Counted from the first letter of the stretch, positions 1 through 7,119 are shown. The stretch: DNA of 7,578 bases from Nitrospira defluvii (GCA_016199015.1 JACQHN010000237.1:1-7578); one strand, 5' to 3'. Program-made: numbers and translations. Notes: generated by a model from the letters alone, not told the origin.

Positions 1-999
1 GACATGGAGTTTGTGCAGTTTCACCCGACCACATTGAAAGACACCGGCATCTTGATCACGGAAGGCGCCAGAGGAGAAGGCGCGTACCTGCTGAACACGC
101 TCGGAGAGCGGTTCATGAAACGGTATGCGCCGGAACAAATGGAGCTGGCGACCCGCTCTACGGTCTCCTTGGCCATTGGCCAAGAAATTCAGGAGGGACG
201 GGGGGTCGACGGCTGTGTCCTCCTGGATCTTCGGCACCTCGGCCGCAGCCGCATTCTCGAACGGCTTCCACAGATTCGAGAGTTGGCGCTGGAATTCGCG
301 GGGCTCGATCCAATTGAAACGCCCATTCCCATACGACCCGGCGCCCATTACCAAATGGGTGGCGTGAAAGCCGATGCCTGGGGCGAAACCGACCTGCCGG
401 GGCTGTTCGCCGCAGGCGAATGCGCCTGCGTGAGTGTGCATGGGGCGAATCGTTTGGGAGGCAACTCACTCCTCGAAACCATCGTCTTCGGACGCCGGGC
501 CGGCACGAGAGCCGCCGAATCTATCCGGCATTGTGACCACCAGCCCATTCCCGAGACGATTCTGCGTCACGAGGAGCAGCGGCTGAAAACCCTCCTGACC
601 AATCCAGGCCCAGAGCGAGCCTGGCAGATCCGTGACGATCTCGGCAAGACGATGAGCCTCAATCTGGGCATCTTTCGCACGCAGCAGTCCATGCGCGAAG
701 CTGTGACCGCTCTCCAAGCTCTGAAGATCCGAGCACAACAGATGTGCGTCCAGGACAAGGGGCACATCTTCAACACCGACCTGATTCAGGCTCTCGAAGT
801 GCAATGCCTGCTGGAGATCGCGCAGACCATCGTCGTGAGCGCGCTCGGCAGGGAAGAAAGCCGCGGAGCCCATTATCGGGCCGACTTCCCCACCCGCAAC
901 GATGGGGCCTGGCTCCGTCACACGCTCAGCCACCGTCACCCGAATGGCCCGCTGCTCACCTATACCCCCGTCACGATTACCCGCTTCCCTCCCGCATAA
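1..999 (+). CDS. sdhA: Succinate dehydrogenase/fumarate reductase flavoprotein subunit, C-terminal part (5' end outside window)
   Basis: This is the FAD-binding catalytic subunit of complex II, which interconverts succinate and fumarate in the oxidative or reductive TCA cycle at the cytoplasmic membrane. About 332 residues are present out of roughly 570-600 usual for the family. The reading frame is open at base 1, so the Met at base 4 is internal and the N-terminal FAD-binding part with the flavin-linked His is missing. Numbering from that Met, the visible active-site motifs are QFHPT (His7), TEGARGEGAY (Arg23, the proton-transfer arginine in the family), HYQMGG (His115) and GANRLGGNSLLE (Arg150). 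The C-terminal ESRGAH and PVTITRFPP motifs are typical of SdhA/FrdA. L-aspartate oxidase (NadB) was considered, but NRLGGNSLLE, where NadB usually has NRLASNSLLE, and the C-terminus favour SdhA/FrdA. The sequence cannot settle the physiological direction. No iron-sulfur or membrane-anchor subunit follows, so any partners must lie upstream or elsewhere. Confidence 0.93.
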   Translation, partial: DMEFVQFHPTTLKDTGILITEGARGEGAYLLNTLGERFMKRYAPEQMELATRSTVSLAIGQEIQEGRGVDGCVLLDLRHLGRSRILERLPQIRELALEFAGLDPIETPIPIRPGAHYQMGGVKADAWGETDLPGLFAAGECACVSVHGANRLGGNSLLETIVFGRRAGTRAAESIRHCDHQPIPETILRHEEQRLKTLLTNPGPERAWQIRDDLGKTMSLNLGIFRTQQSMREAVTALQALKIRAQQMCVQDKGHIFNTDLIQALEVQCLLEIAQTIVVSALGREESRGAHYRADFPTRNDGAWLRHTLSHRHPNGPLLTYTPVTITRFPPA

Positions 1000-1006
1000 C
1001 GTCCTG

Positions 1007-1047
1007 ATTCCCAGGTGACGGGAATGGGGCATGCTGGATGCCATTCC
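1007..1047 (+). terminator. Two overlapping, mutually exclusive hairpins after sdhA; possible terminator without a T-tract
   Basis: Eight bases after the sdhA stop, ATTCCC (1007-1012) can pair with GGGAAT (1020-1025) across a 7-nt loop. The same right arm also lies in GGAATGG (1021-1027), which can pair with CCATTCC (1041-1047). The second stem can be extended by CAT/ATG pairs past a two-G bulge to about 10 bp. The two structures share bases 1021-1025 and cannot coexist. No run of T follows either one, so a classical intrinsic terminator is not supported. The structure may protect the mRNA 3' end, aid Rho-independent-like pausing, or have no function. Confidence 0.4.
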
Positions 1048-1178
1048 GCAAAGACCCACCAAGCTCTATCCGGCTGGTTGCGCTCCTACCGTTTTGCGCT
1101 ATCCTTTTCAATGATCAGCGATAGGCACCACTCACGCGACCGTCCAGCGAGCGCCCGGGCGAAGGGTCTTCAGGCACC

Positions 1179-2498
1179 ATGGCAACCGTTCACCCAGGCA
1201 CGGCATCCCCTGCACCTGCGTCCTCGACCGGCGCGCTGCCGGATCATGCACAGACCGTTACCTGTCCCTTCTGCAAGACGGCTGCTTCCTGCCCCCTTGT
1301 GCCTGATTCCGCCCTGCAGCAATTTCCTTGTCCCTCCTGTGCCGAAAACCTGATCGTGCTCAACCCTGAGGCGCGACCAACCGATGAGGATATGGTCGCG
1401 CCGCACTCAGACGACACGACGGGCTCACCCGATATGTCGCGCCGCATGGCAGGCATCGCGGTGGCGGTCCTCGCCTGTCTGCTGAACTACGCCCTGCTGT
1501 CGGGAGTGGCGTACTGGATGTTCAACCAGATCAAAGCGACCCACGATCCTTACAATATCGATGAATTGATGCTGTCTCCTCTCATTCTCAGATCGAACGG
1601 CTGGACCGCGCTTCACCTAGCGGCGGCGCGAGGCGATGTAGCCACCACCACGGTGCTGCTCGCAGAAACGGACCCTATCGACCGGCGCAATGGCAGTGGG
1701 CGAACGGCCTTGTATGAAGCGTCGAAGCGAGGCCAGACCCCGGTCGTGGCCTTACTGCTGCAACATGGAGCCAATCCAAACGCCAAGACCAAACAAGGGT
1801 ACACTCCGCTCTTGGCCGCCGCGGAGCGAGGCCATGCCGACACGATTGCTGTGCTGCTGTCCAATAGAGCTGATCTCAGGGCGACCTGCACCTGCGGCGA
1901 TTCGGCTCTGCATCGAGCCGTACGACAGGGCCACCTGGCCGCCGCCCAGGCCCTCCTTGAGCACGGCATCCCCGTGAACCAGAAAACCCATGGACAGACC
2001 GCGCTGGAGATCGCCCAGCTGGACGAGGACGATGACCTCATCCATCTACTTCGTACGCACGGAGGAAAGGAATTCTCGCAGGCCAAGGCGCACCGCGAAA
2101 AAGGGATGGCGTTCCAAAAACTGGGCCAGATCGACAAGGCGCTGTTTGCCTATGCCGAAACGCTCAACCTGGATCCAGATGATCCCATAGCCTATTACGA
2201 CCGCGGCACCGCTCTCATTCAAAAAGAGGCCCTCGACGAAGCCCTCATCGCGTTCCATGCCGCGATCGATCTCGATCCAACGTTCCTTGATGCGTATGGC
2301 GCGGCCACTCAAATCCACATGCAACGTCACCAGTGGGATCAAGCCCTGGCTCTGTGGGATCGATACCTAGTCCGTCAACCCCAAAACGGCCGCGCCCATT
2401 TTGAGCGATCCATCATCAGGCGAGCCAAGGGAGACACCCAGGGCTTCATGCACGACCTCCAACAAGCCTGCGCATCCGGGCATCAACCGGCCTGCTGA
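1179..2498 (+). CDS. Zinc-ribbon, single-TM, ankyrin- and TPR-repeat protein
   Basis: The protein has 439 residues and no enzymatic motif, so it is probably a scaffold for protein-protein contacts. Domains in order: two CxxC pairs (CPFC 29-32, CPSC 51-54), giving a zinc-ribbon-like knuckle; an acidic linker; one hydrophobic membrane segment at about 91-115; five ankyrin repeats at about 140-300, with TALHLAA, TALYEAS, TPLLAAA, SALHRAV and TALEIAQ cores; then about four TPR units at 303-436 with A-Y/F-x-LDPDDP turns. The second repeat-rich half would lie on one side of the membrane and the short zinc-binding tail on the other; lacking a signal peptide, the topology is uncertain. The ATG at 1179 was chosen because it opens the frame before the CxxC motif. 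GAAGGG at 1161-1166 is a distant, weak ribosome site. The next gene starts 3 nt after the stop, which implies an operon. The individual repeat families are clear; the whole-protein function is unknown to me. Confidence 0.88.
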   Translation: MATVHPGTASPAPASSTGALPDHAQTVTCPFCKTAASCPLVPDSALQQFPCPSCAENLIVLNPEARPTDEDMVAPHSDDTTGSPDMSRRMAGIAVAVLACLLNYALLSGVAYWMFNQIKATHDPYNIDELMLSPLILRSNGWTALHLAAARGDVATTTVLLAETDPIDRRNGSGRTALYEASKRGQTPVVALLLQHGANPNAKTKQGYTPLLAAAERGHADTIAVLLSNRADLRATCTCGDSALHRAVRQGHLAAAQALLEHGIPVNQKTHGQTALEIAQLDEDDDLIHLLRTHGGKEFSQAKAHREKGMAFQKLGQIDKALFAYAETLNLDPDDPIAYYDRGTALIQKEALDEALIAFHAAIDLDPTFLDAYGAATQIHMQRHQWDQALALWDRYLVRQPQNGRAHFERSIIRRAKGDTQGFMHDLQQACASGHQPAC

Positions 2499-2501
2499 AC
2501 C

Positions 2502-3776
2502 ATGACCACGATCGGAACTCCTGCCGATACGACTGACCCCGTCCTGAAAATAGACTGCCATCAGTGCCACACCCGCTACCGAGTGCGCCACTCGGACCGG
2601 CTCACGCCCTCGGCTCGCAGCACTTGTCCGACTTGCGGAGCACGATTCGCGGTGGTGAGCCCCAGACTCGCCCCCTCGAAAAAAGAGCCCCTCGCCAAGG
2701 CCGCGCCGCCTTCTCCCGACCACCCCCGATCACATTCAACCGGCGCCACCGCCGGCGCTCCCCCGACGAAGCACTGCTCCTTTCACGGAACCGGTGGCAC
2801 CCTCCTCGGCATGCAGATCGTGAACATCTGCCTCAGCATCGCCACCCTCGGCGCGTACCATTTTTGGGGCAAGGCGAAGATCCGCCGTTATCTGTTCAGT
2901 CAAACCACGTTCGCCGGTGACCGGTTTGCCTATCACGGTACCGGCAAAGAGCTCTATCAAGGATTTCTCAAAGCGATGCTGGTGTTCGGCGTCCCCTATT
3001 TTTCGCTGGGCGCCGCCCATACGTTTTTGACACTCCCCAAGTGGCTCGACCTGCTGTTGCAAGCCCTGGCTGGGCTGGTGCTGTTCCTCTACGTCCCCAT
3101 CGCCATCGTGAACGCGAGACGTTATCGCTGCACGCGTACGTCTTGGCGTGGGATCCGTTTCTCGTTTCGAGGACGGACACAAGATTTCCTGAAACTCTAC
3201 TTCCGAGGCTGGTTCTTCACGGTCCTGACCCTGGGCACCTACTACCCATACTTCCAGACTCAACGACAGGCGTTTCTCAACTCGCACACCTATTTTGGAA
3301 ACCAGCGCTTCCATTTCACGGGCCACGGCTCAGGTCTGATGGTTCCCTTTGTGGTCACTCTCTTCATGACCTATGCGGTGCTGATCCTGTGCGGTCTCAC
3401 CATGGCATTTCAATTGACCAATGCCGGGCTGACCCTGTTCCTGATTCCCTTCATACTCGGGCCGGCGTGGATCTGGCTGCTTGGACAGAAGCAGAGGTAT
3501 TTTTGGAATCACACCACGTTCGGCCTAGCGCGCTTCTCATCCGGCATCACCTGGCAGAAGCTGTTGACACTCTACCTCGGCAACCTCGCCTTGTTGCTCG
3601 TCACCCTGGGATTCGCCTGGCCCTGGGTGACGGTTCGGAATGCCCGTTTCTTCACCAGCACCCTATCGTTGCAGGGCCCCACGAATCTCGACTGGGTTCT
3701 ACAAGAGACCACCGTTTCCTCAGTCACCGGCGAAGGCCTGTCGAACCTGCTCGACACCGGCTTCGATATGGACTAG
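2502..3776 (+). CDS. DUF898/YjgN-like polytopic membrane protein with N-terminal MJ0042-type zinc ribbon
   Basis: The 424-residue protein begins with a zinc ribbon (Cys19, Cys22, Cys42, Cys45; pattern CHQC then CPTC followed by GARF), of the MJ0042 type. A Pro/Ser/Ala-rich linker (53-90) follows, then a DUF898 domain from FHGTGG (94-99) to near the end. The domain has about seven hydrophobic segments, near 101-122, 155-176, 182-204, 230-251, 279-303, 309-327 and 356-378. Diagnostic stretches are TLGAYHFWGKAKIRRY (115-130) and TFAGDRFAYHGTGKEL (136-151). Variants of this module recur near 203-226, 244-276, 319-350 and 369-398. The tail EGLSNLLD resembles the usual DUF898 end. No catalytic residues are known for the family, and its role is undefined. 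It starts 3 nt after the preceding stop and ends 5 nt before the M48 gene, with no clear ribosome site at either junction, so translation is probably coupled across all three genes. Confidence 0.9.
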   Translation: MTTIGTPADTTDPVLKIDCHQCHTRYRVRHSDRLTPSARSTCPTCGARFAVVSPRLAPSKKEPLAKAAPPSPDHPRSHSTGATAGAPPTKHCSFHGTGGTLLGMQIVNICLSIATLGAYHFWGKAKIRRYLFSQTTFAGDRFAYHGTGKELYQGFLKAMLVFGVPYFSLGAAHTFLTLPKWLDLLLQALAGLVLFLYVPIAIVNARRYRCTRTSWRGIRFSFRGRTQDFLKLYFRGWFFTVLTLGTYYPYFQTQRQAFLNSHTYFGNQRFHFTGHGSGLMVPFVVTLFMTYAVLILCGLTMAFQLTNAGLTLFLIPFILGPAWIWLLGQKQRYFWNHTTFGLARFSSGITWQKLLTLYLGNLALLLVTLGFAWPWVTVRNARFFTSTLSLQGPTNLDWVLQETTVSSVTGEGLSNLLDTGFDMD

Positions 3777-3781
3777 CTCCT

Positions 3782-4924
3782 ATGCCCACCGGCTGGACCG
3801 CCCATTATCTCGACGGCCGTACGGCCACTCGCCATCGCATCACCATCACCATCACTCCGGCGGCCTTGCAACTGCTCCTGTCCGGCGGTGAAACCAAGCA
3901 GTGGCCGTACGACCAGATTCGTCAAACTCAAGGCGCCTACAGCGGTGAACCGGTTCGTTTGGAGTTTGGGCCCGAGCCGGCCGAGGCGGTCGTCATGTCC
4001 ACACCGGCGCTGTTGACCGCCATTCACAAGGCGGCGCCTACCATGGGCCAGCACTTCCACAGCCTGTCCTGTCGAAAGACTCGCATGCGCTGGACGCTCT
4101 GTGCGGCGCTGGGAGTCCTCTGTATGATCATCGGACTGTATCGATGGGGCATTCCCACCATGGCCGCCGTTGCAACGCCCTATGTGCCTCTTGCTTGGGA
4201 AGAAACGCTTGGCCGGCAGGTCATTGAGCACCTGGCGCCGGAAACACGGCAATGTCACGACCCGGACCGGCTGCGAAAACTCGATCAGGTGGTACAGGCC
4301 CTAACCACGACGCATCCGACTTCGCCCTATCGCATCAGGCTCTCGGTCGTAGATGCCCCCGCAATCAACGCCTTCGCCGCACCCGGAGGACGGGTGGTGA
4401 TTCTCCGTGGCCTGTTGGAGAAAACCGCCAGTCCCGAACAACTCGCCGGAGTCTTGGCGCACGAACTCCAACATGTCTATCAACGCCATACCACTCGAGC
4501 GATTCTTGAACAGACGGCCACGACGTTTCTGCTGACCGCCATCTCTGGAGATCTGTCGGGTGGGCTTGCCTGGGGACTCGAAGGTGCACGAACGATGGGC
4601 TCGTTGCACTACAGCCGCACCCATGAGAGGGAAGCCGATGTCGAAGGGCTCCGCATGATGCAGGCCGCCCGCCTTGACCCTGCCGCCATGATTGCCTTCT
4701 ATGGAATCATGCAGAACGGCGCGGAGCCCCACGCCGGACCTCCTGATTTTCTCTCCACCCATCCGGACATGGGGGAGCGGCTTGCCACGCTCATCGCCTT
4801 GGCCGGGCCTCCGCCGACCAATGTGGTCACGCTCCTCTCTGGTGAGGATTGGAAAGACATTCGTACGCTCTGTCGTCTCCAGCCTGACTCGCGCCCCGCG
4901 CCGGTCTCCCTCGACCTCCCATAA
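3782..4924 (+). CDS. Membrane-anchored M48-family zinc metallopeptidase
   Basis: The 380-residue protein is an M48 peptidase expected to cut misfolded or regulatory proteins at the cell envelope. An N-terminal region (1-95) of beta strands with WPYDQIR looks like the small PH-like domain found before some M48 peptidases (DUF7092 by memory). One membrane segment follows at about 104-122. The catalytic domain contains NAFAAPGGRVV and the zinc motif HELQH at 227-231 (His227, Glu228, His231). The third ligand is probably Glu282 in YSRTHEREAD, with Asp286 completing ExxxD. STHPDMGERL near 325-335 is also typical of the M48/LoiP-BepA-Oma1 branch. The frame stays open upstream to 3041, but that stretch is the shadow of the DUF898 gene. 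The ATG at 3782, 5 nt after that stop, gives a start that fits the family. There is no Shine-Dalgarno, which suggests coupling to the preceding gene. No TPR domain is fused, unlike BepA; TPRs occur two genes upstream. Confidence 0.92.
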   Translation: MPTGWTAHYLDGRTATRHRITITITPAALQLLLSGGETKQWPYDQIRQTQGAYSGEPVRLEFGPEPAEAVVMSTPALLTAIHKAAPTMGQHFHSLSCRKTRMRWTLCAALGVLCMIIGLYRWGIPTMAAVATPYVPLAWEETLGRQVIEHLAPETRQCHDPDRLRKLDQVVQALTTTHPTSPYRIRLSVVDAPAINAFAAPGGRVVILRGLLEKTASPEQLAGVLAHELQHVYQRHTTRAILEQTATTFLLTAISGDLSGGLAWGLEGARTMGSLHYSRTHEREADVEGLRMMQAARLDPAAMIAFYGIMQNGAEPHAGPPDFLSTHPDMGERLATLIALAGPPPTNVVTLLSGEDWKDIRTLCRLQPDSRPAPVSLDLP

Positions 4925-4942
4925 CATCGCCCGGTTCACCTG

Positions 4943-4971
4943 CTCACAGACCCGGCCGCCTCTGGTATAAT
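4943..4971 (+). promoter_or_regulatory. Sigma70-type extended -10 promoter for the two-component operon
   Basis: TGGTATAAT at 4963-4971 is a perfect -10 hexamer with the extended TGn motif. CTCACA at 4943-4948 matches the -35 consensus at four of six positions, with an ideal 17-nt spacer. Transcription would start near 4978, giving a leader of only about 17 nt before the ATG at 4995. CCGGC (4952-4956) and GCCGG (4973-4977) form an inverted repeat around the -10 that might be an operator. This marks a new transcription unit after the M48 gene. Confidence 0.65.
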
Positions 4972-4994
4972 CGCCGGACCTACGAGTCTTCTCT

Positions 4995-5666
4995 ATGCGT
5001 GTGCTCGTCATTGAAGATGAAACCAAGGTGGGCTCCTTCATCAAGCGAGCCCTGGAAGAGGAAAGCTACGCCGTCGACCTCTGTGAGGACGGCGCGCAGG
5101 GTCTCGACATGGCGTTGAGCGGCAGTTACGACCTCATCATGATCGATCTCATGCTGCCCAGTCTGCCGGGGCTGGAGGTGCTCGCCCGCCTTCGCAAAGA
5201 AAAAATTCAGACCCCTGTGTTGATCCTCACGGCACAGTCGAAAGTGGACCAGCGCGTGAAAGGGCTCGATGCGGGCGCAGACGATTACCTCACCAAACCC
5301 TTCGCGATCGACGAATTGCTCGCACGTGTTCGGGCGCTGTTGCGGCGCGGACCTGCCGAATCTCCCGGGATCTTCCAGATCGACGACCTCGTGCTCAATC
5401 CCGCCACACGGGAAGTCACCCGAGGAGGACAGCGCATCGACCTCACCGTGAAGGAATATGCGCTGCTGGAATACTTCATGCGCCATACAGGTCGAGTCCT
5501 GACTCGTCCGATGATTTCCGATCACGTCTGGAATCAAGATTTCGATACCTTCACCAATGTCATCGACGTCTATGTGAACTATCTCCGGAATAAAATTGAT
5601 CGCGGACGCGCCCGAAAGTTGATCCATACCATTCGAGGGAGTGGGTATATGCTCAAGGTCGACTGA
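4995..5666 (+). CDS. OmpR/PhoB-family response regulator
   Basis: This cytoplasmic DNA-binding response regulator has 223 residues, the normal length for the family. The receiver domain (1-115) carries the acidic pair Glu7/Asp8, the phospho-acceptor Asp51 in MIDLMLP, Thr79 and Lys101 in the KPF motif, so phosphorylation should work. The winged-helix output domain (about 125-221) has DLTVKEYALLEYF, the recognition-helix region NVIDVYVNYLRNKID and the closing wing IRGSGYML. The sequence resembles the CusR/CopR/MprA branch, but that does not establish the signal. The start at 4995 puts the first beta strand (RVLVIEDE) at residue 2. No convincing Shine-Dalgarno is visible and the leader is short. 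The stop codon overlaps the start of the histidine kinase, its evident cognate partner. Its target may include the htrA gene downstream. Confidence 0.95.
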   Translation: MRVLVIEDETKVGSFIKRALEEESYAVDLCEDGAQGLDMALSGSYDLIMIDLMLPSLPGLEVLARLRKEKIQTPVLILTAQSKVDQRVKGLDAGADDYLTKPFAIDELLARVRALLRRGPAESPGIFQIDDLVLNPATREVTRGGQRIDLTVKEYALLEYFMRHTGRVLTRPMISDHVWNQDFDTFTNVIDVYVNYLRNKIDRGRARKLIHTIRGSGYMLKVD

Positions 5667-7069
5667 TGCCGCTTCGAGTCCGACTCACACTCTGGTACGG
5701 AACGGCCCTGGCGCTCATCCTGCTGACGTTCTCCGTGGTGCTCTATACGATCACGGCTCGAGGTCTCCGCGATCAAGTCGATGAGTCGTTGGAAGAGACC
5801 GCATCAGCCGCGGTGCGCTCCTTGGAAACCCGCGGATTTCTCCCCTTGATCGACGAAGAGGCACTCCTCAGCCAGTTTCCCGAACTGACCCGCATCGACA
5901 AGTTCTTTCAAATCTTCAGCCCCTCCGGCACCATTACCATCCGCTCTCCCAATATCCGGCAACATGACGTGCCGTTGAGCCGCCACGCCCTGGAGGCCTC
6001 CTTTACCGGCAGCACGGTCTTCGAGTCGGCTCGGTATCCCAACGAACCACCACTTCGCCTGGTCTCCGTCCCCATCATCTACCGCGGGGCCTTGCTCTAT
6101 ATCGTACAAGTCGGCACAACCCTGGAAGGCGTCGAGGAAACCTTGCGCCGCTTTCTGCTGGTCTTGGTCGTGATGGCCCCGATCGCGCTGGTGGTCTCGC
6201 TGGCGGGCGGGTGGTTCCTGGCCGGACGCGCCCTACGGCCCGTCGATTCGATCACCATAGCGGCGCAACGCATTGCCGCGGGTGACCTCACGCAGCGCCT
6301 GACCTCCGAGCGCTCCTCGGACGAAATCGGACGCCTCACCGACACCTTCAACGATATGATTGCGCGGCTGGAGACCTCCTTTGGGCAAATCCGGCAATTC
6401 AGCAGCGATGCCTCGCATGAACTGCGCACGCCGCTGACGGTCATGAAAGGCGAAAGCGAACTTGTCCTTCGCCGTCCCCGTCCCGTGGAAGATTACATCG
6501 CCGTGCTGGAAAGCAACCTCGAAGAAATCGATCGGATGTCACGCATCGTCGAGGAATTGCTGTTCCTGTCGCGAGCCGATTTGGGTCAGATCAAAACGGA
6601 ATGTGAACCGGTCCGGCTGGACGCCTTGGTGGAGGATATCCAGCGTCAAGCTGGTCTCCTCGACCAGGAGCGCGGGGTGGAAGTGGTGATAGACACGATT
6701 CAGCCGGCAACGGTCCGGGGTGACGAACTCCGCCTGCGGGAGCTCATTCTGAATATCGTCGACAATGCCGTGAAGTATTCCTATGCGCAAGGCAGAGTGG
6801 AAATCGATCTGCGCGTAGAAGGCCAGACGGTACGCCTCTCCGTGCGCGATCACGGTATCGGCATTCCTCAGGAGGCGCATAGACAGATTTTCGATCGCTT
6901 CTTTCGAACGGACGACGCGCGTGCCCACACCAAAAAGGGCACTGGACTCGGCCTGGCCATCTGTGCCTGGATTGCGGAGTCGCACCACGGACACATCGAA
7001 GTCCAGAGCGAGGTGGGCAAGGGGTCGACCTTTACCATTGTGCTTCCGCTGGCGACGCCCTCAGCTTAA
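5666..7069 (+). CDS. HAMP-domain sensor histidine kinase
   Basis: This inner-membrane sensor kinase has 467 residues. TM1 lies at 9-29, a periplasmic sensor at about 30-162, and TM2 at 163-186. HAMP (187-239) contains Pro192 and DEIGRL. HisKA has the H-box SHELRTP with phospho-acceptor His251. The ATPase domain has the N-box around NIVDNAVKYS (Asn363, Asn367), the G1 box DHGIGIP (from Asp395), the F-box FDRFFR and the G2 box GTGLGL (425-430). All catalytic boxes are intact. The sensor segment has no cysteine and few histidines, so a metal-binding site is not evident, even though the architecture resembles CusS-type kinases. The ATG overlaps the regulator's TGA by one base (TGATG). AAGG at 5655-5658 gives a ribosome site 7 nt upstream. 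It presumably phosphorylates the adjacent response regulator. Confidence 0.95.
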   Translation: MPLRVRLTLWYGTALALILLTFSVVLYTITARGLRDQVDESLEETASAAVRSLETRGFLPLIDEEALLSQFPELTRIDKFFQIFSPSGTITIRSPNIRQHDVPLSRHALEASFTGSTVFESARYPNEPPLRLVSVPIIYRGALLYIVQVGTTLEGVEETLRRFLLVLVVMAPIALVVSLAGGWFLAGRALRPVDSITIAAQRIAAGDLTQRLTSERSSDEIGRLTDTFNDMIARLETSFGQIRQFSSDASHELRTPLTVMKGESELVLRRPRPVEDYIAVLESNLEEIDRMSRIVEELLFLSRADLGQIKTECEPVRLDALVEDIQRQAGLLDQERGVEVVIDTIQPATVRGDELRLRELILNIVDNAVKYSYAQGRVEIDLRVEGQTVRLSVRDHGIGIPQEAHRQIFDRFFRTDDARAHTKKGTGLGLAICAWIAESHHGHIEVQSEVGKGSTFTIVLPLATPSA

Positions 7070-7119
7070 CGACTTCTAATCCCCGGCTAATACTGTTCTC
7101 ATTCCGGACTGTTACCCTC

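Noticed and set aside
466..1062. 198-residue minus-strand open frame opposite sdhA
   Set aside because: It is antisense to a gene with clear family motifs, has no recognisable domain, and is typical of high-GC shadow frames.
2736..3326. 196-residue minus-strand open frame opposite the DUF898 gene
   Set aside because: It has no family resemblance or ribosome site, and the + strand frame shows repeated conserved motifs.
3839..3856. ATCACC repeat that reads as six histidines in another frame, like an affinity tag
   Set aside because: In the real M48 frame it encodes alternating Ile-Thr of a beta strand. The surroundings are native, with no vector sequence, so the His run is coincidental.
4301..5044. 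247-residue minus-strand open frame opposite the M48 gene and promoter
   Set aside because: It runs through the M48 catalytic region and into the response regulator start, has no domain, and is rich in Arg and Gly as expected for a shadow.
4980..5627. 215-residue minus-strand open frame opposite the response regulator
   Set aside because: It mirrors nearly the whole response regulator gene, whose catalytic residues are all intact; no independent motif is present.
7066..7094. TTAACG with TAATAC/AATACT as a sigma70 promoter for htrA
   Set aside because: The -10 matches only 3-4 of 6 positions and the -35 overlaps the kinase stop codon; too weak to annotate.
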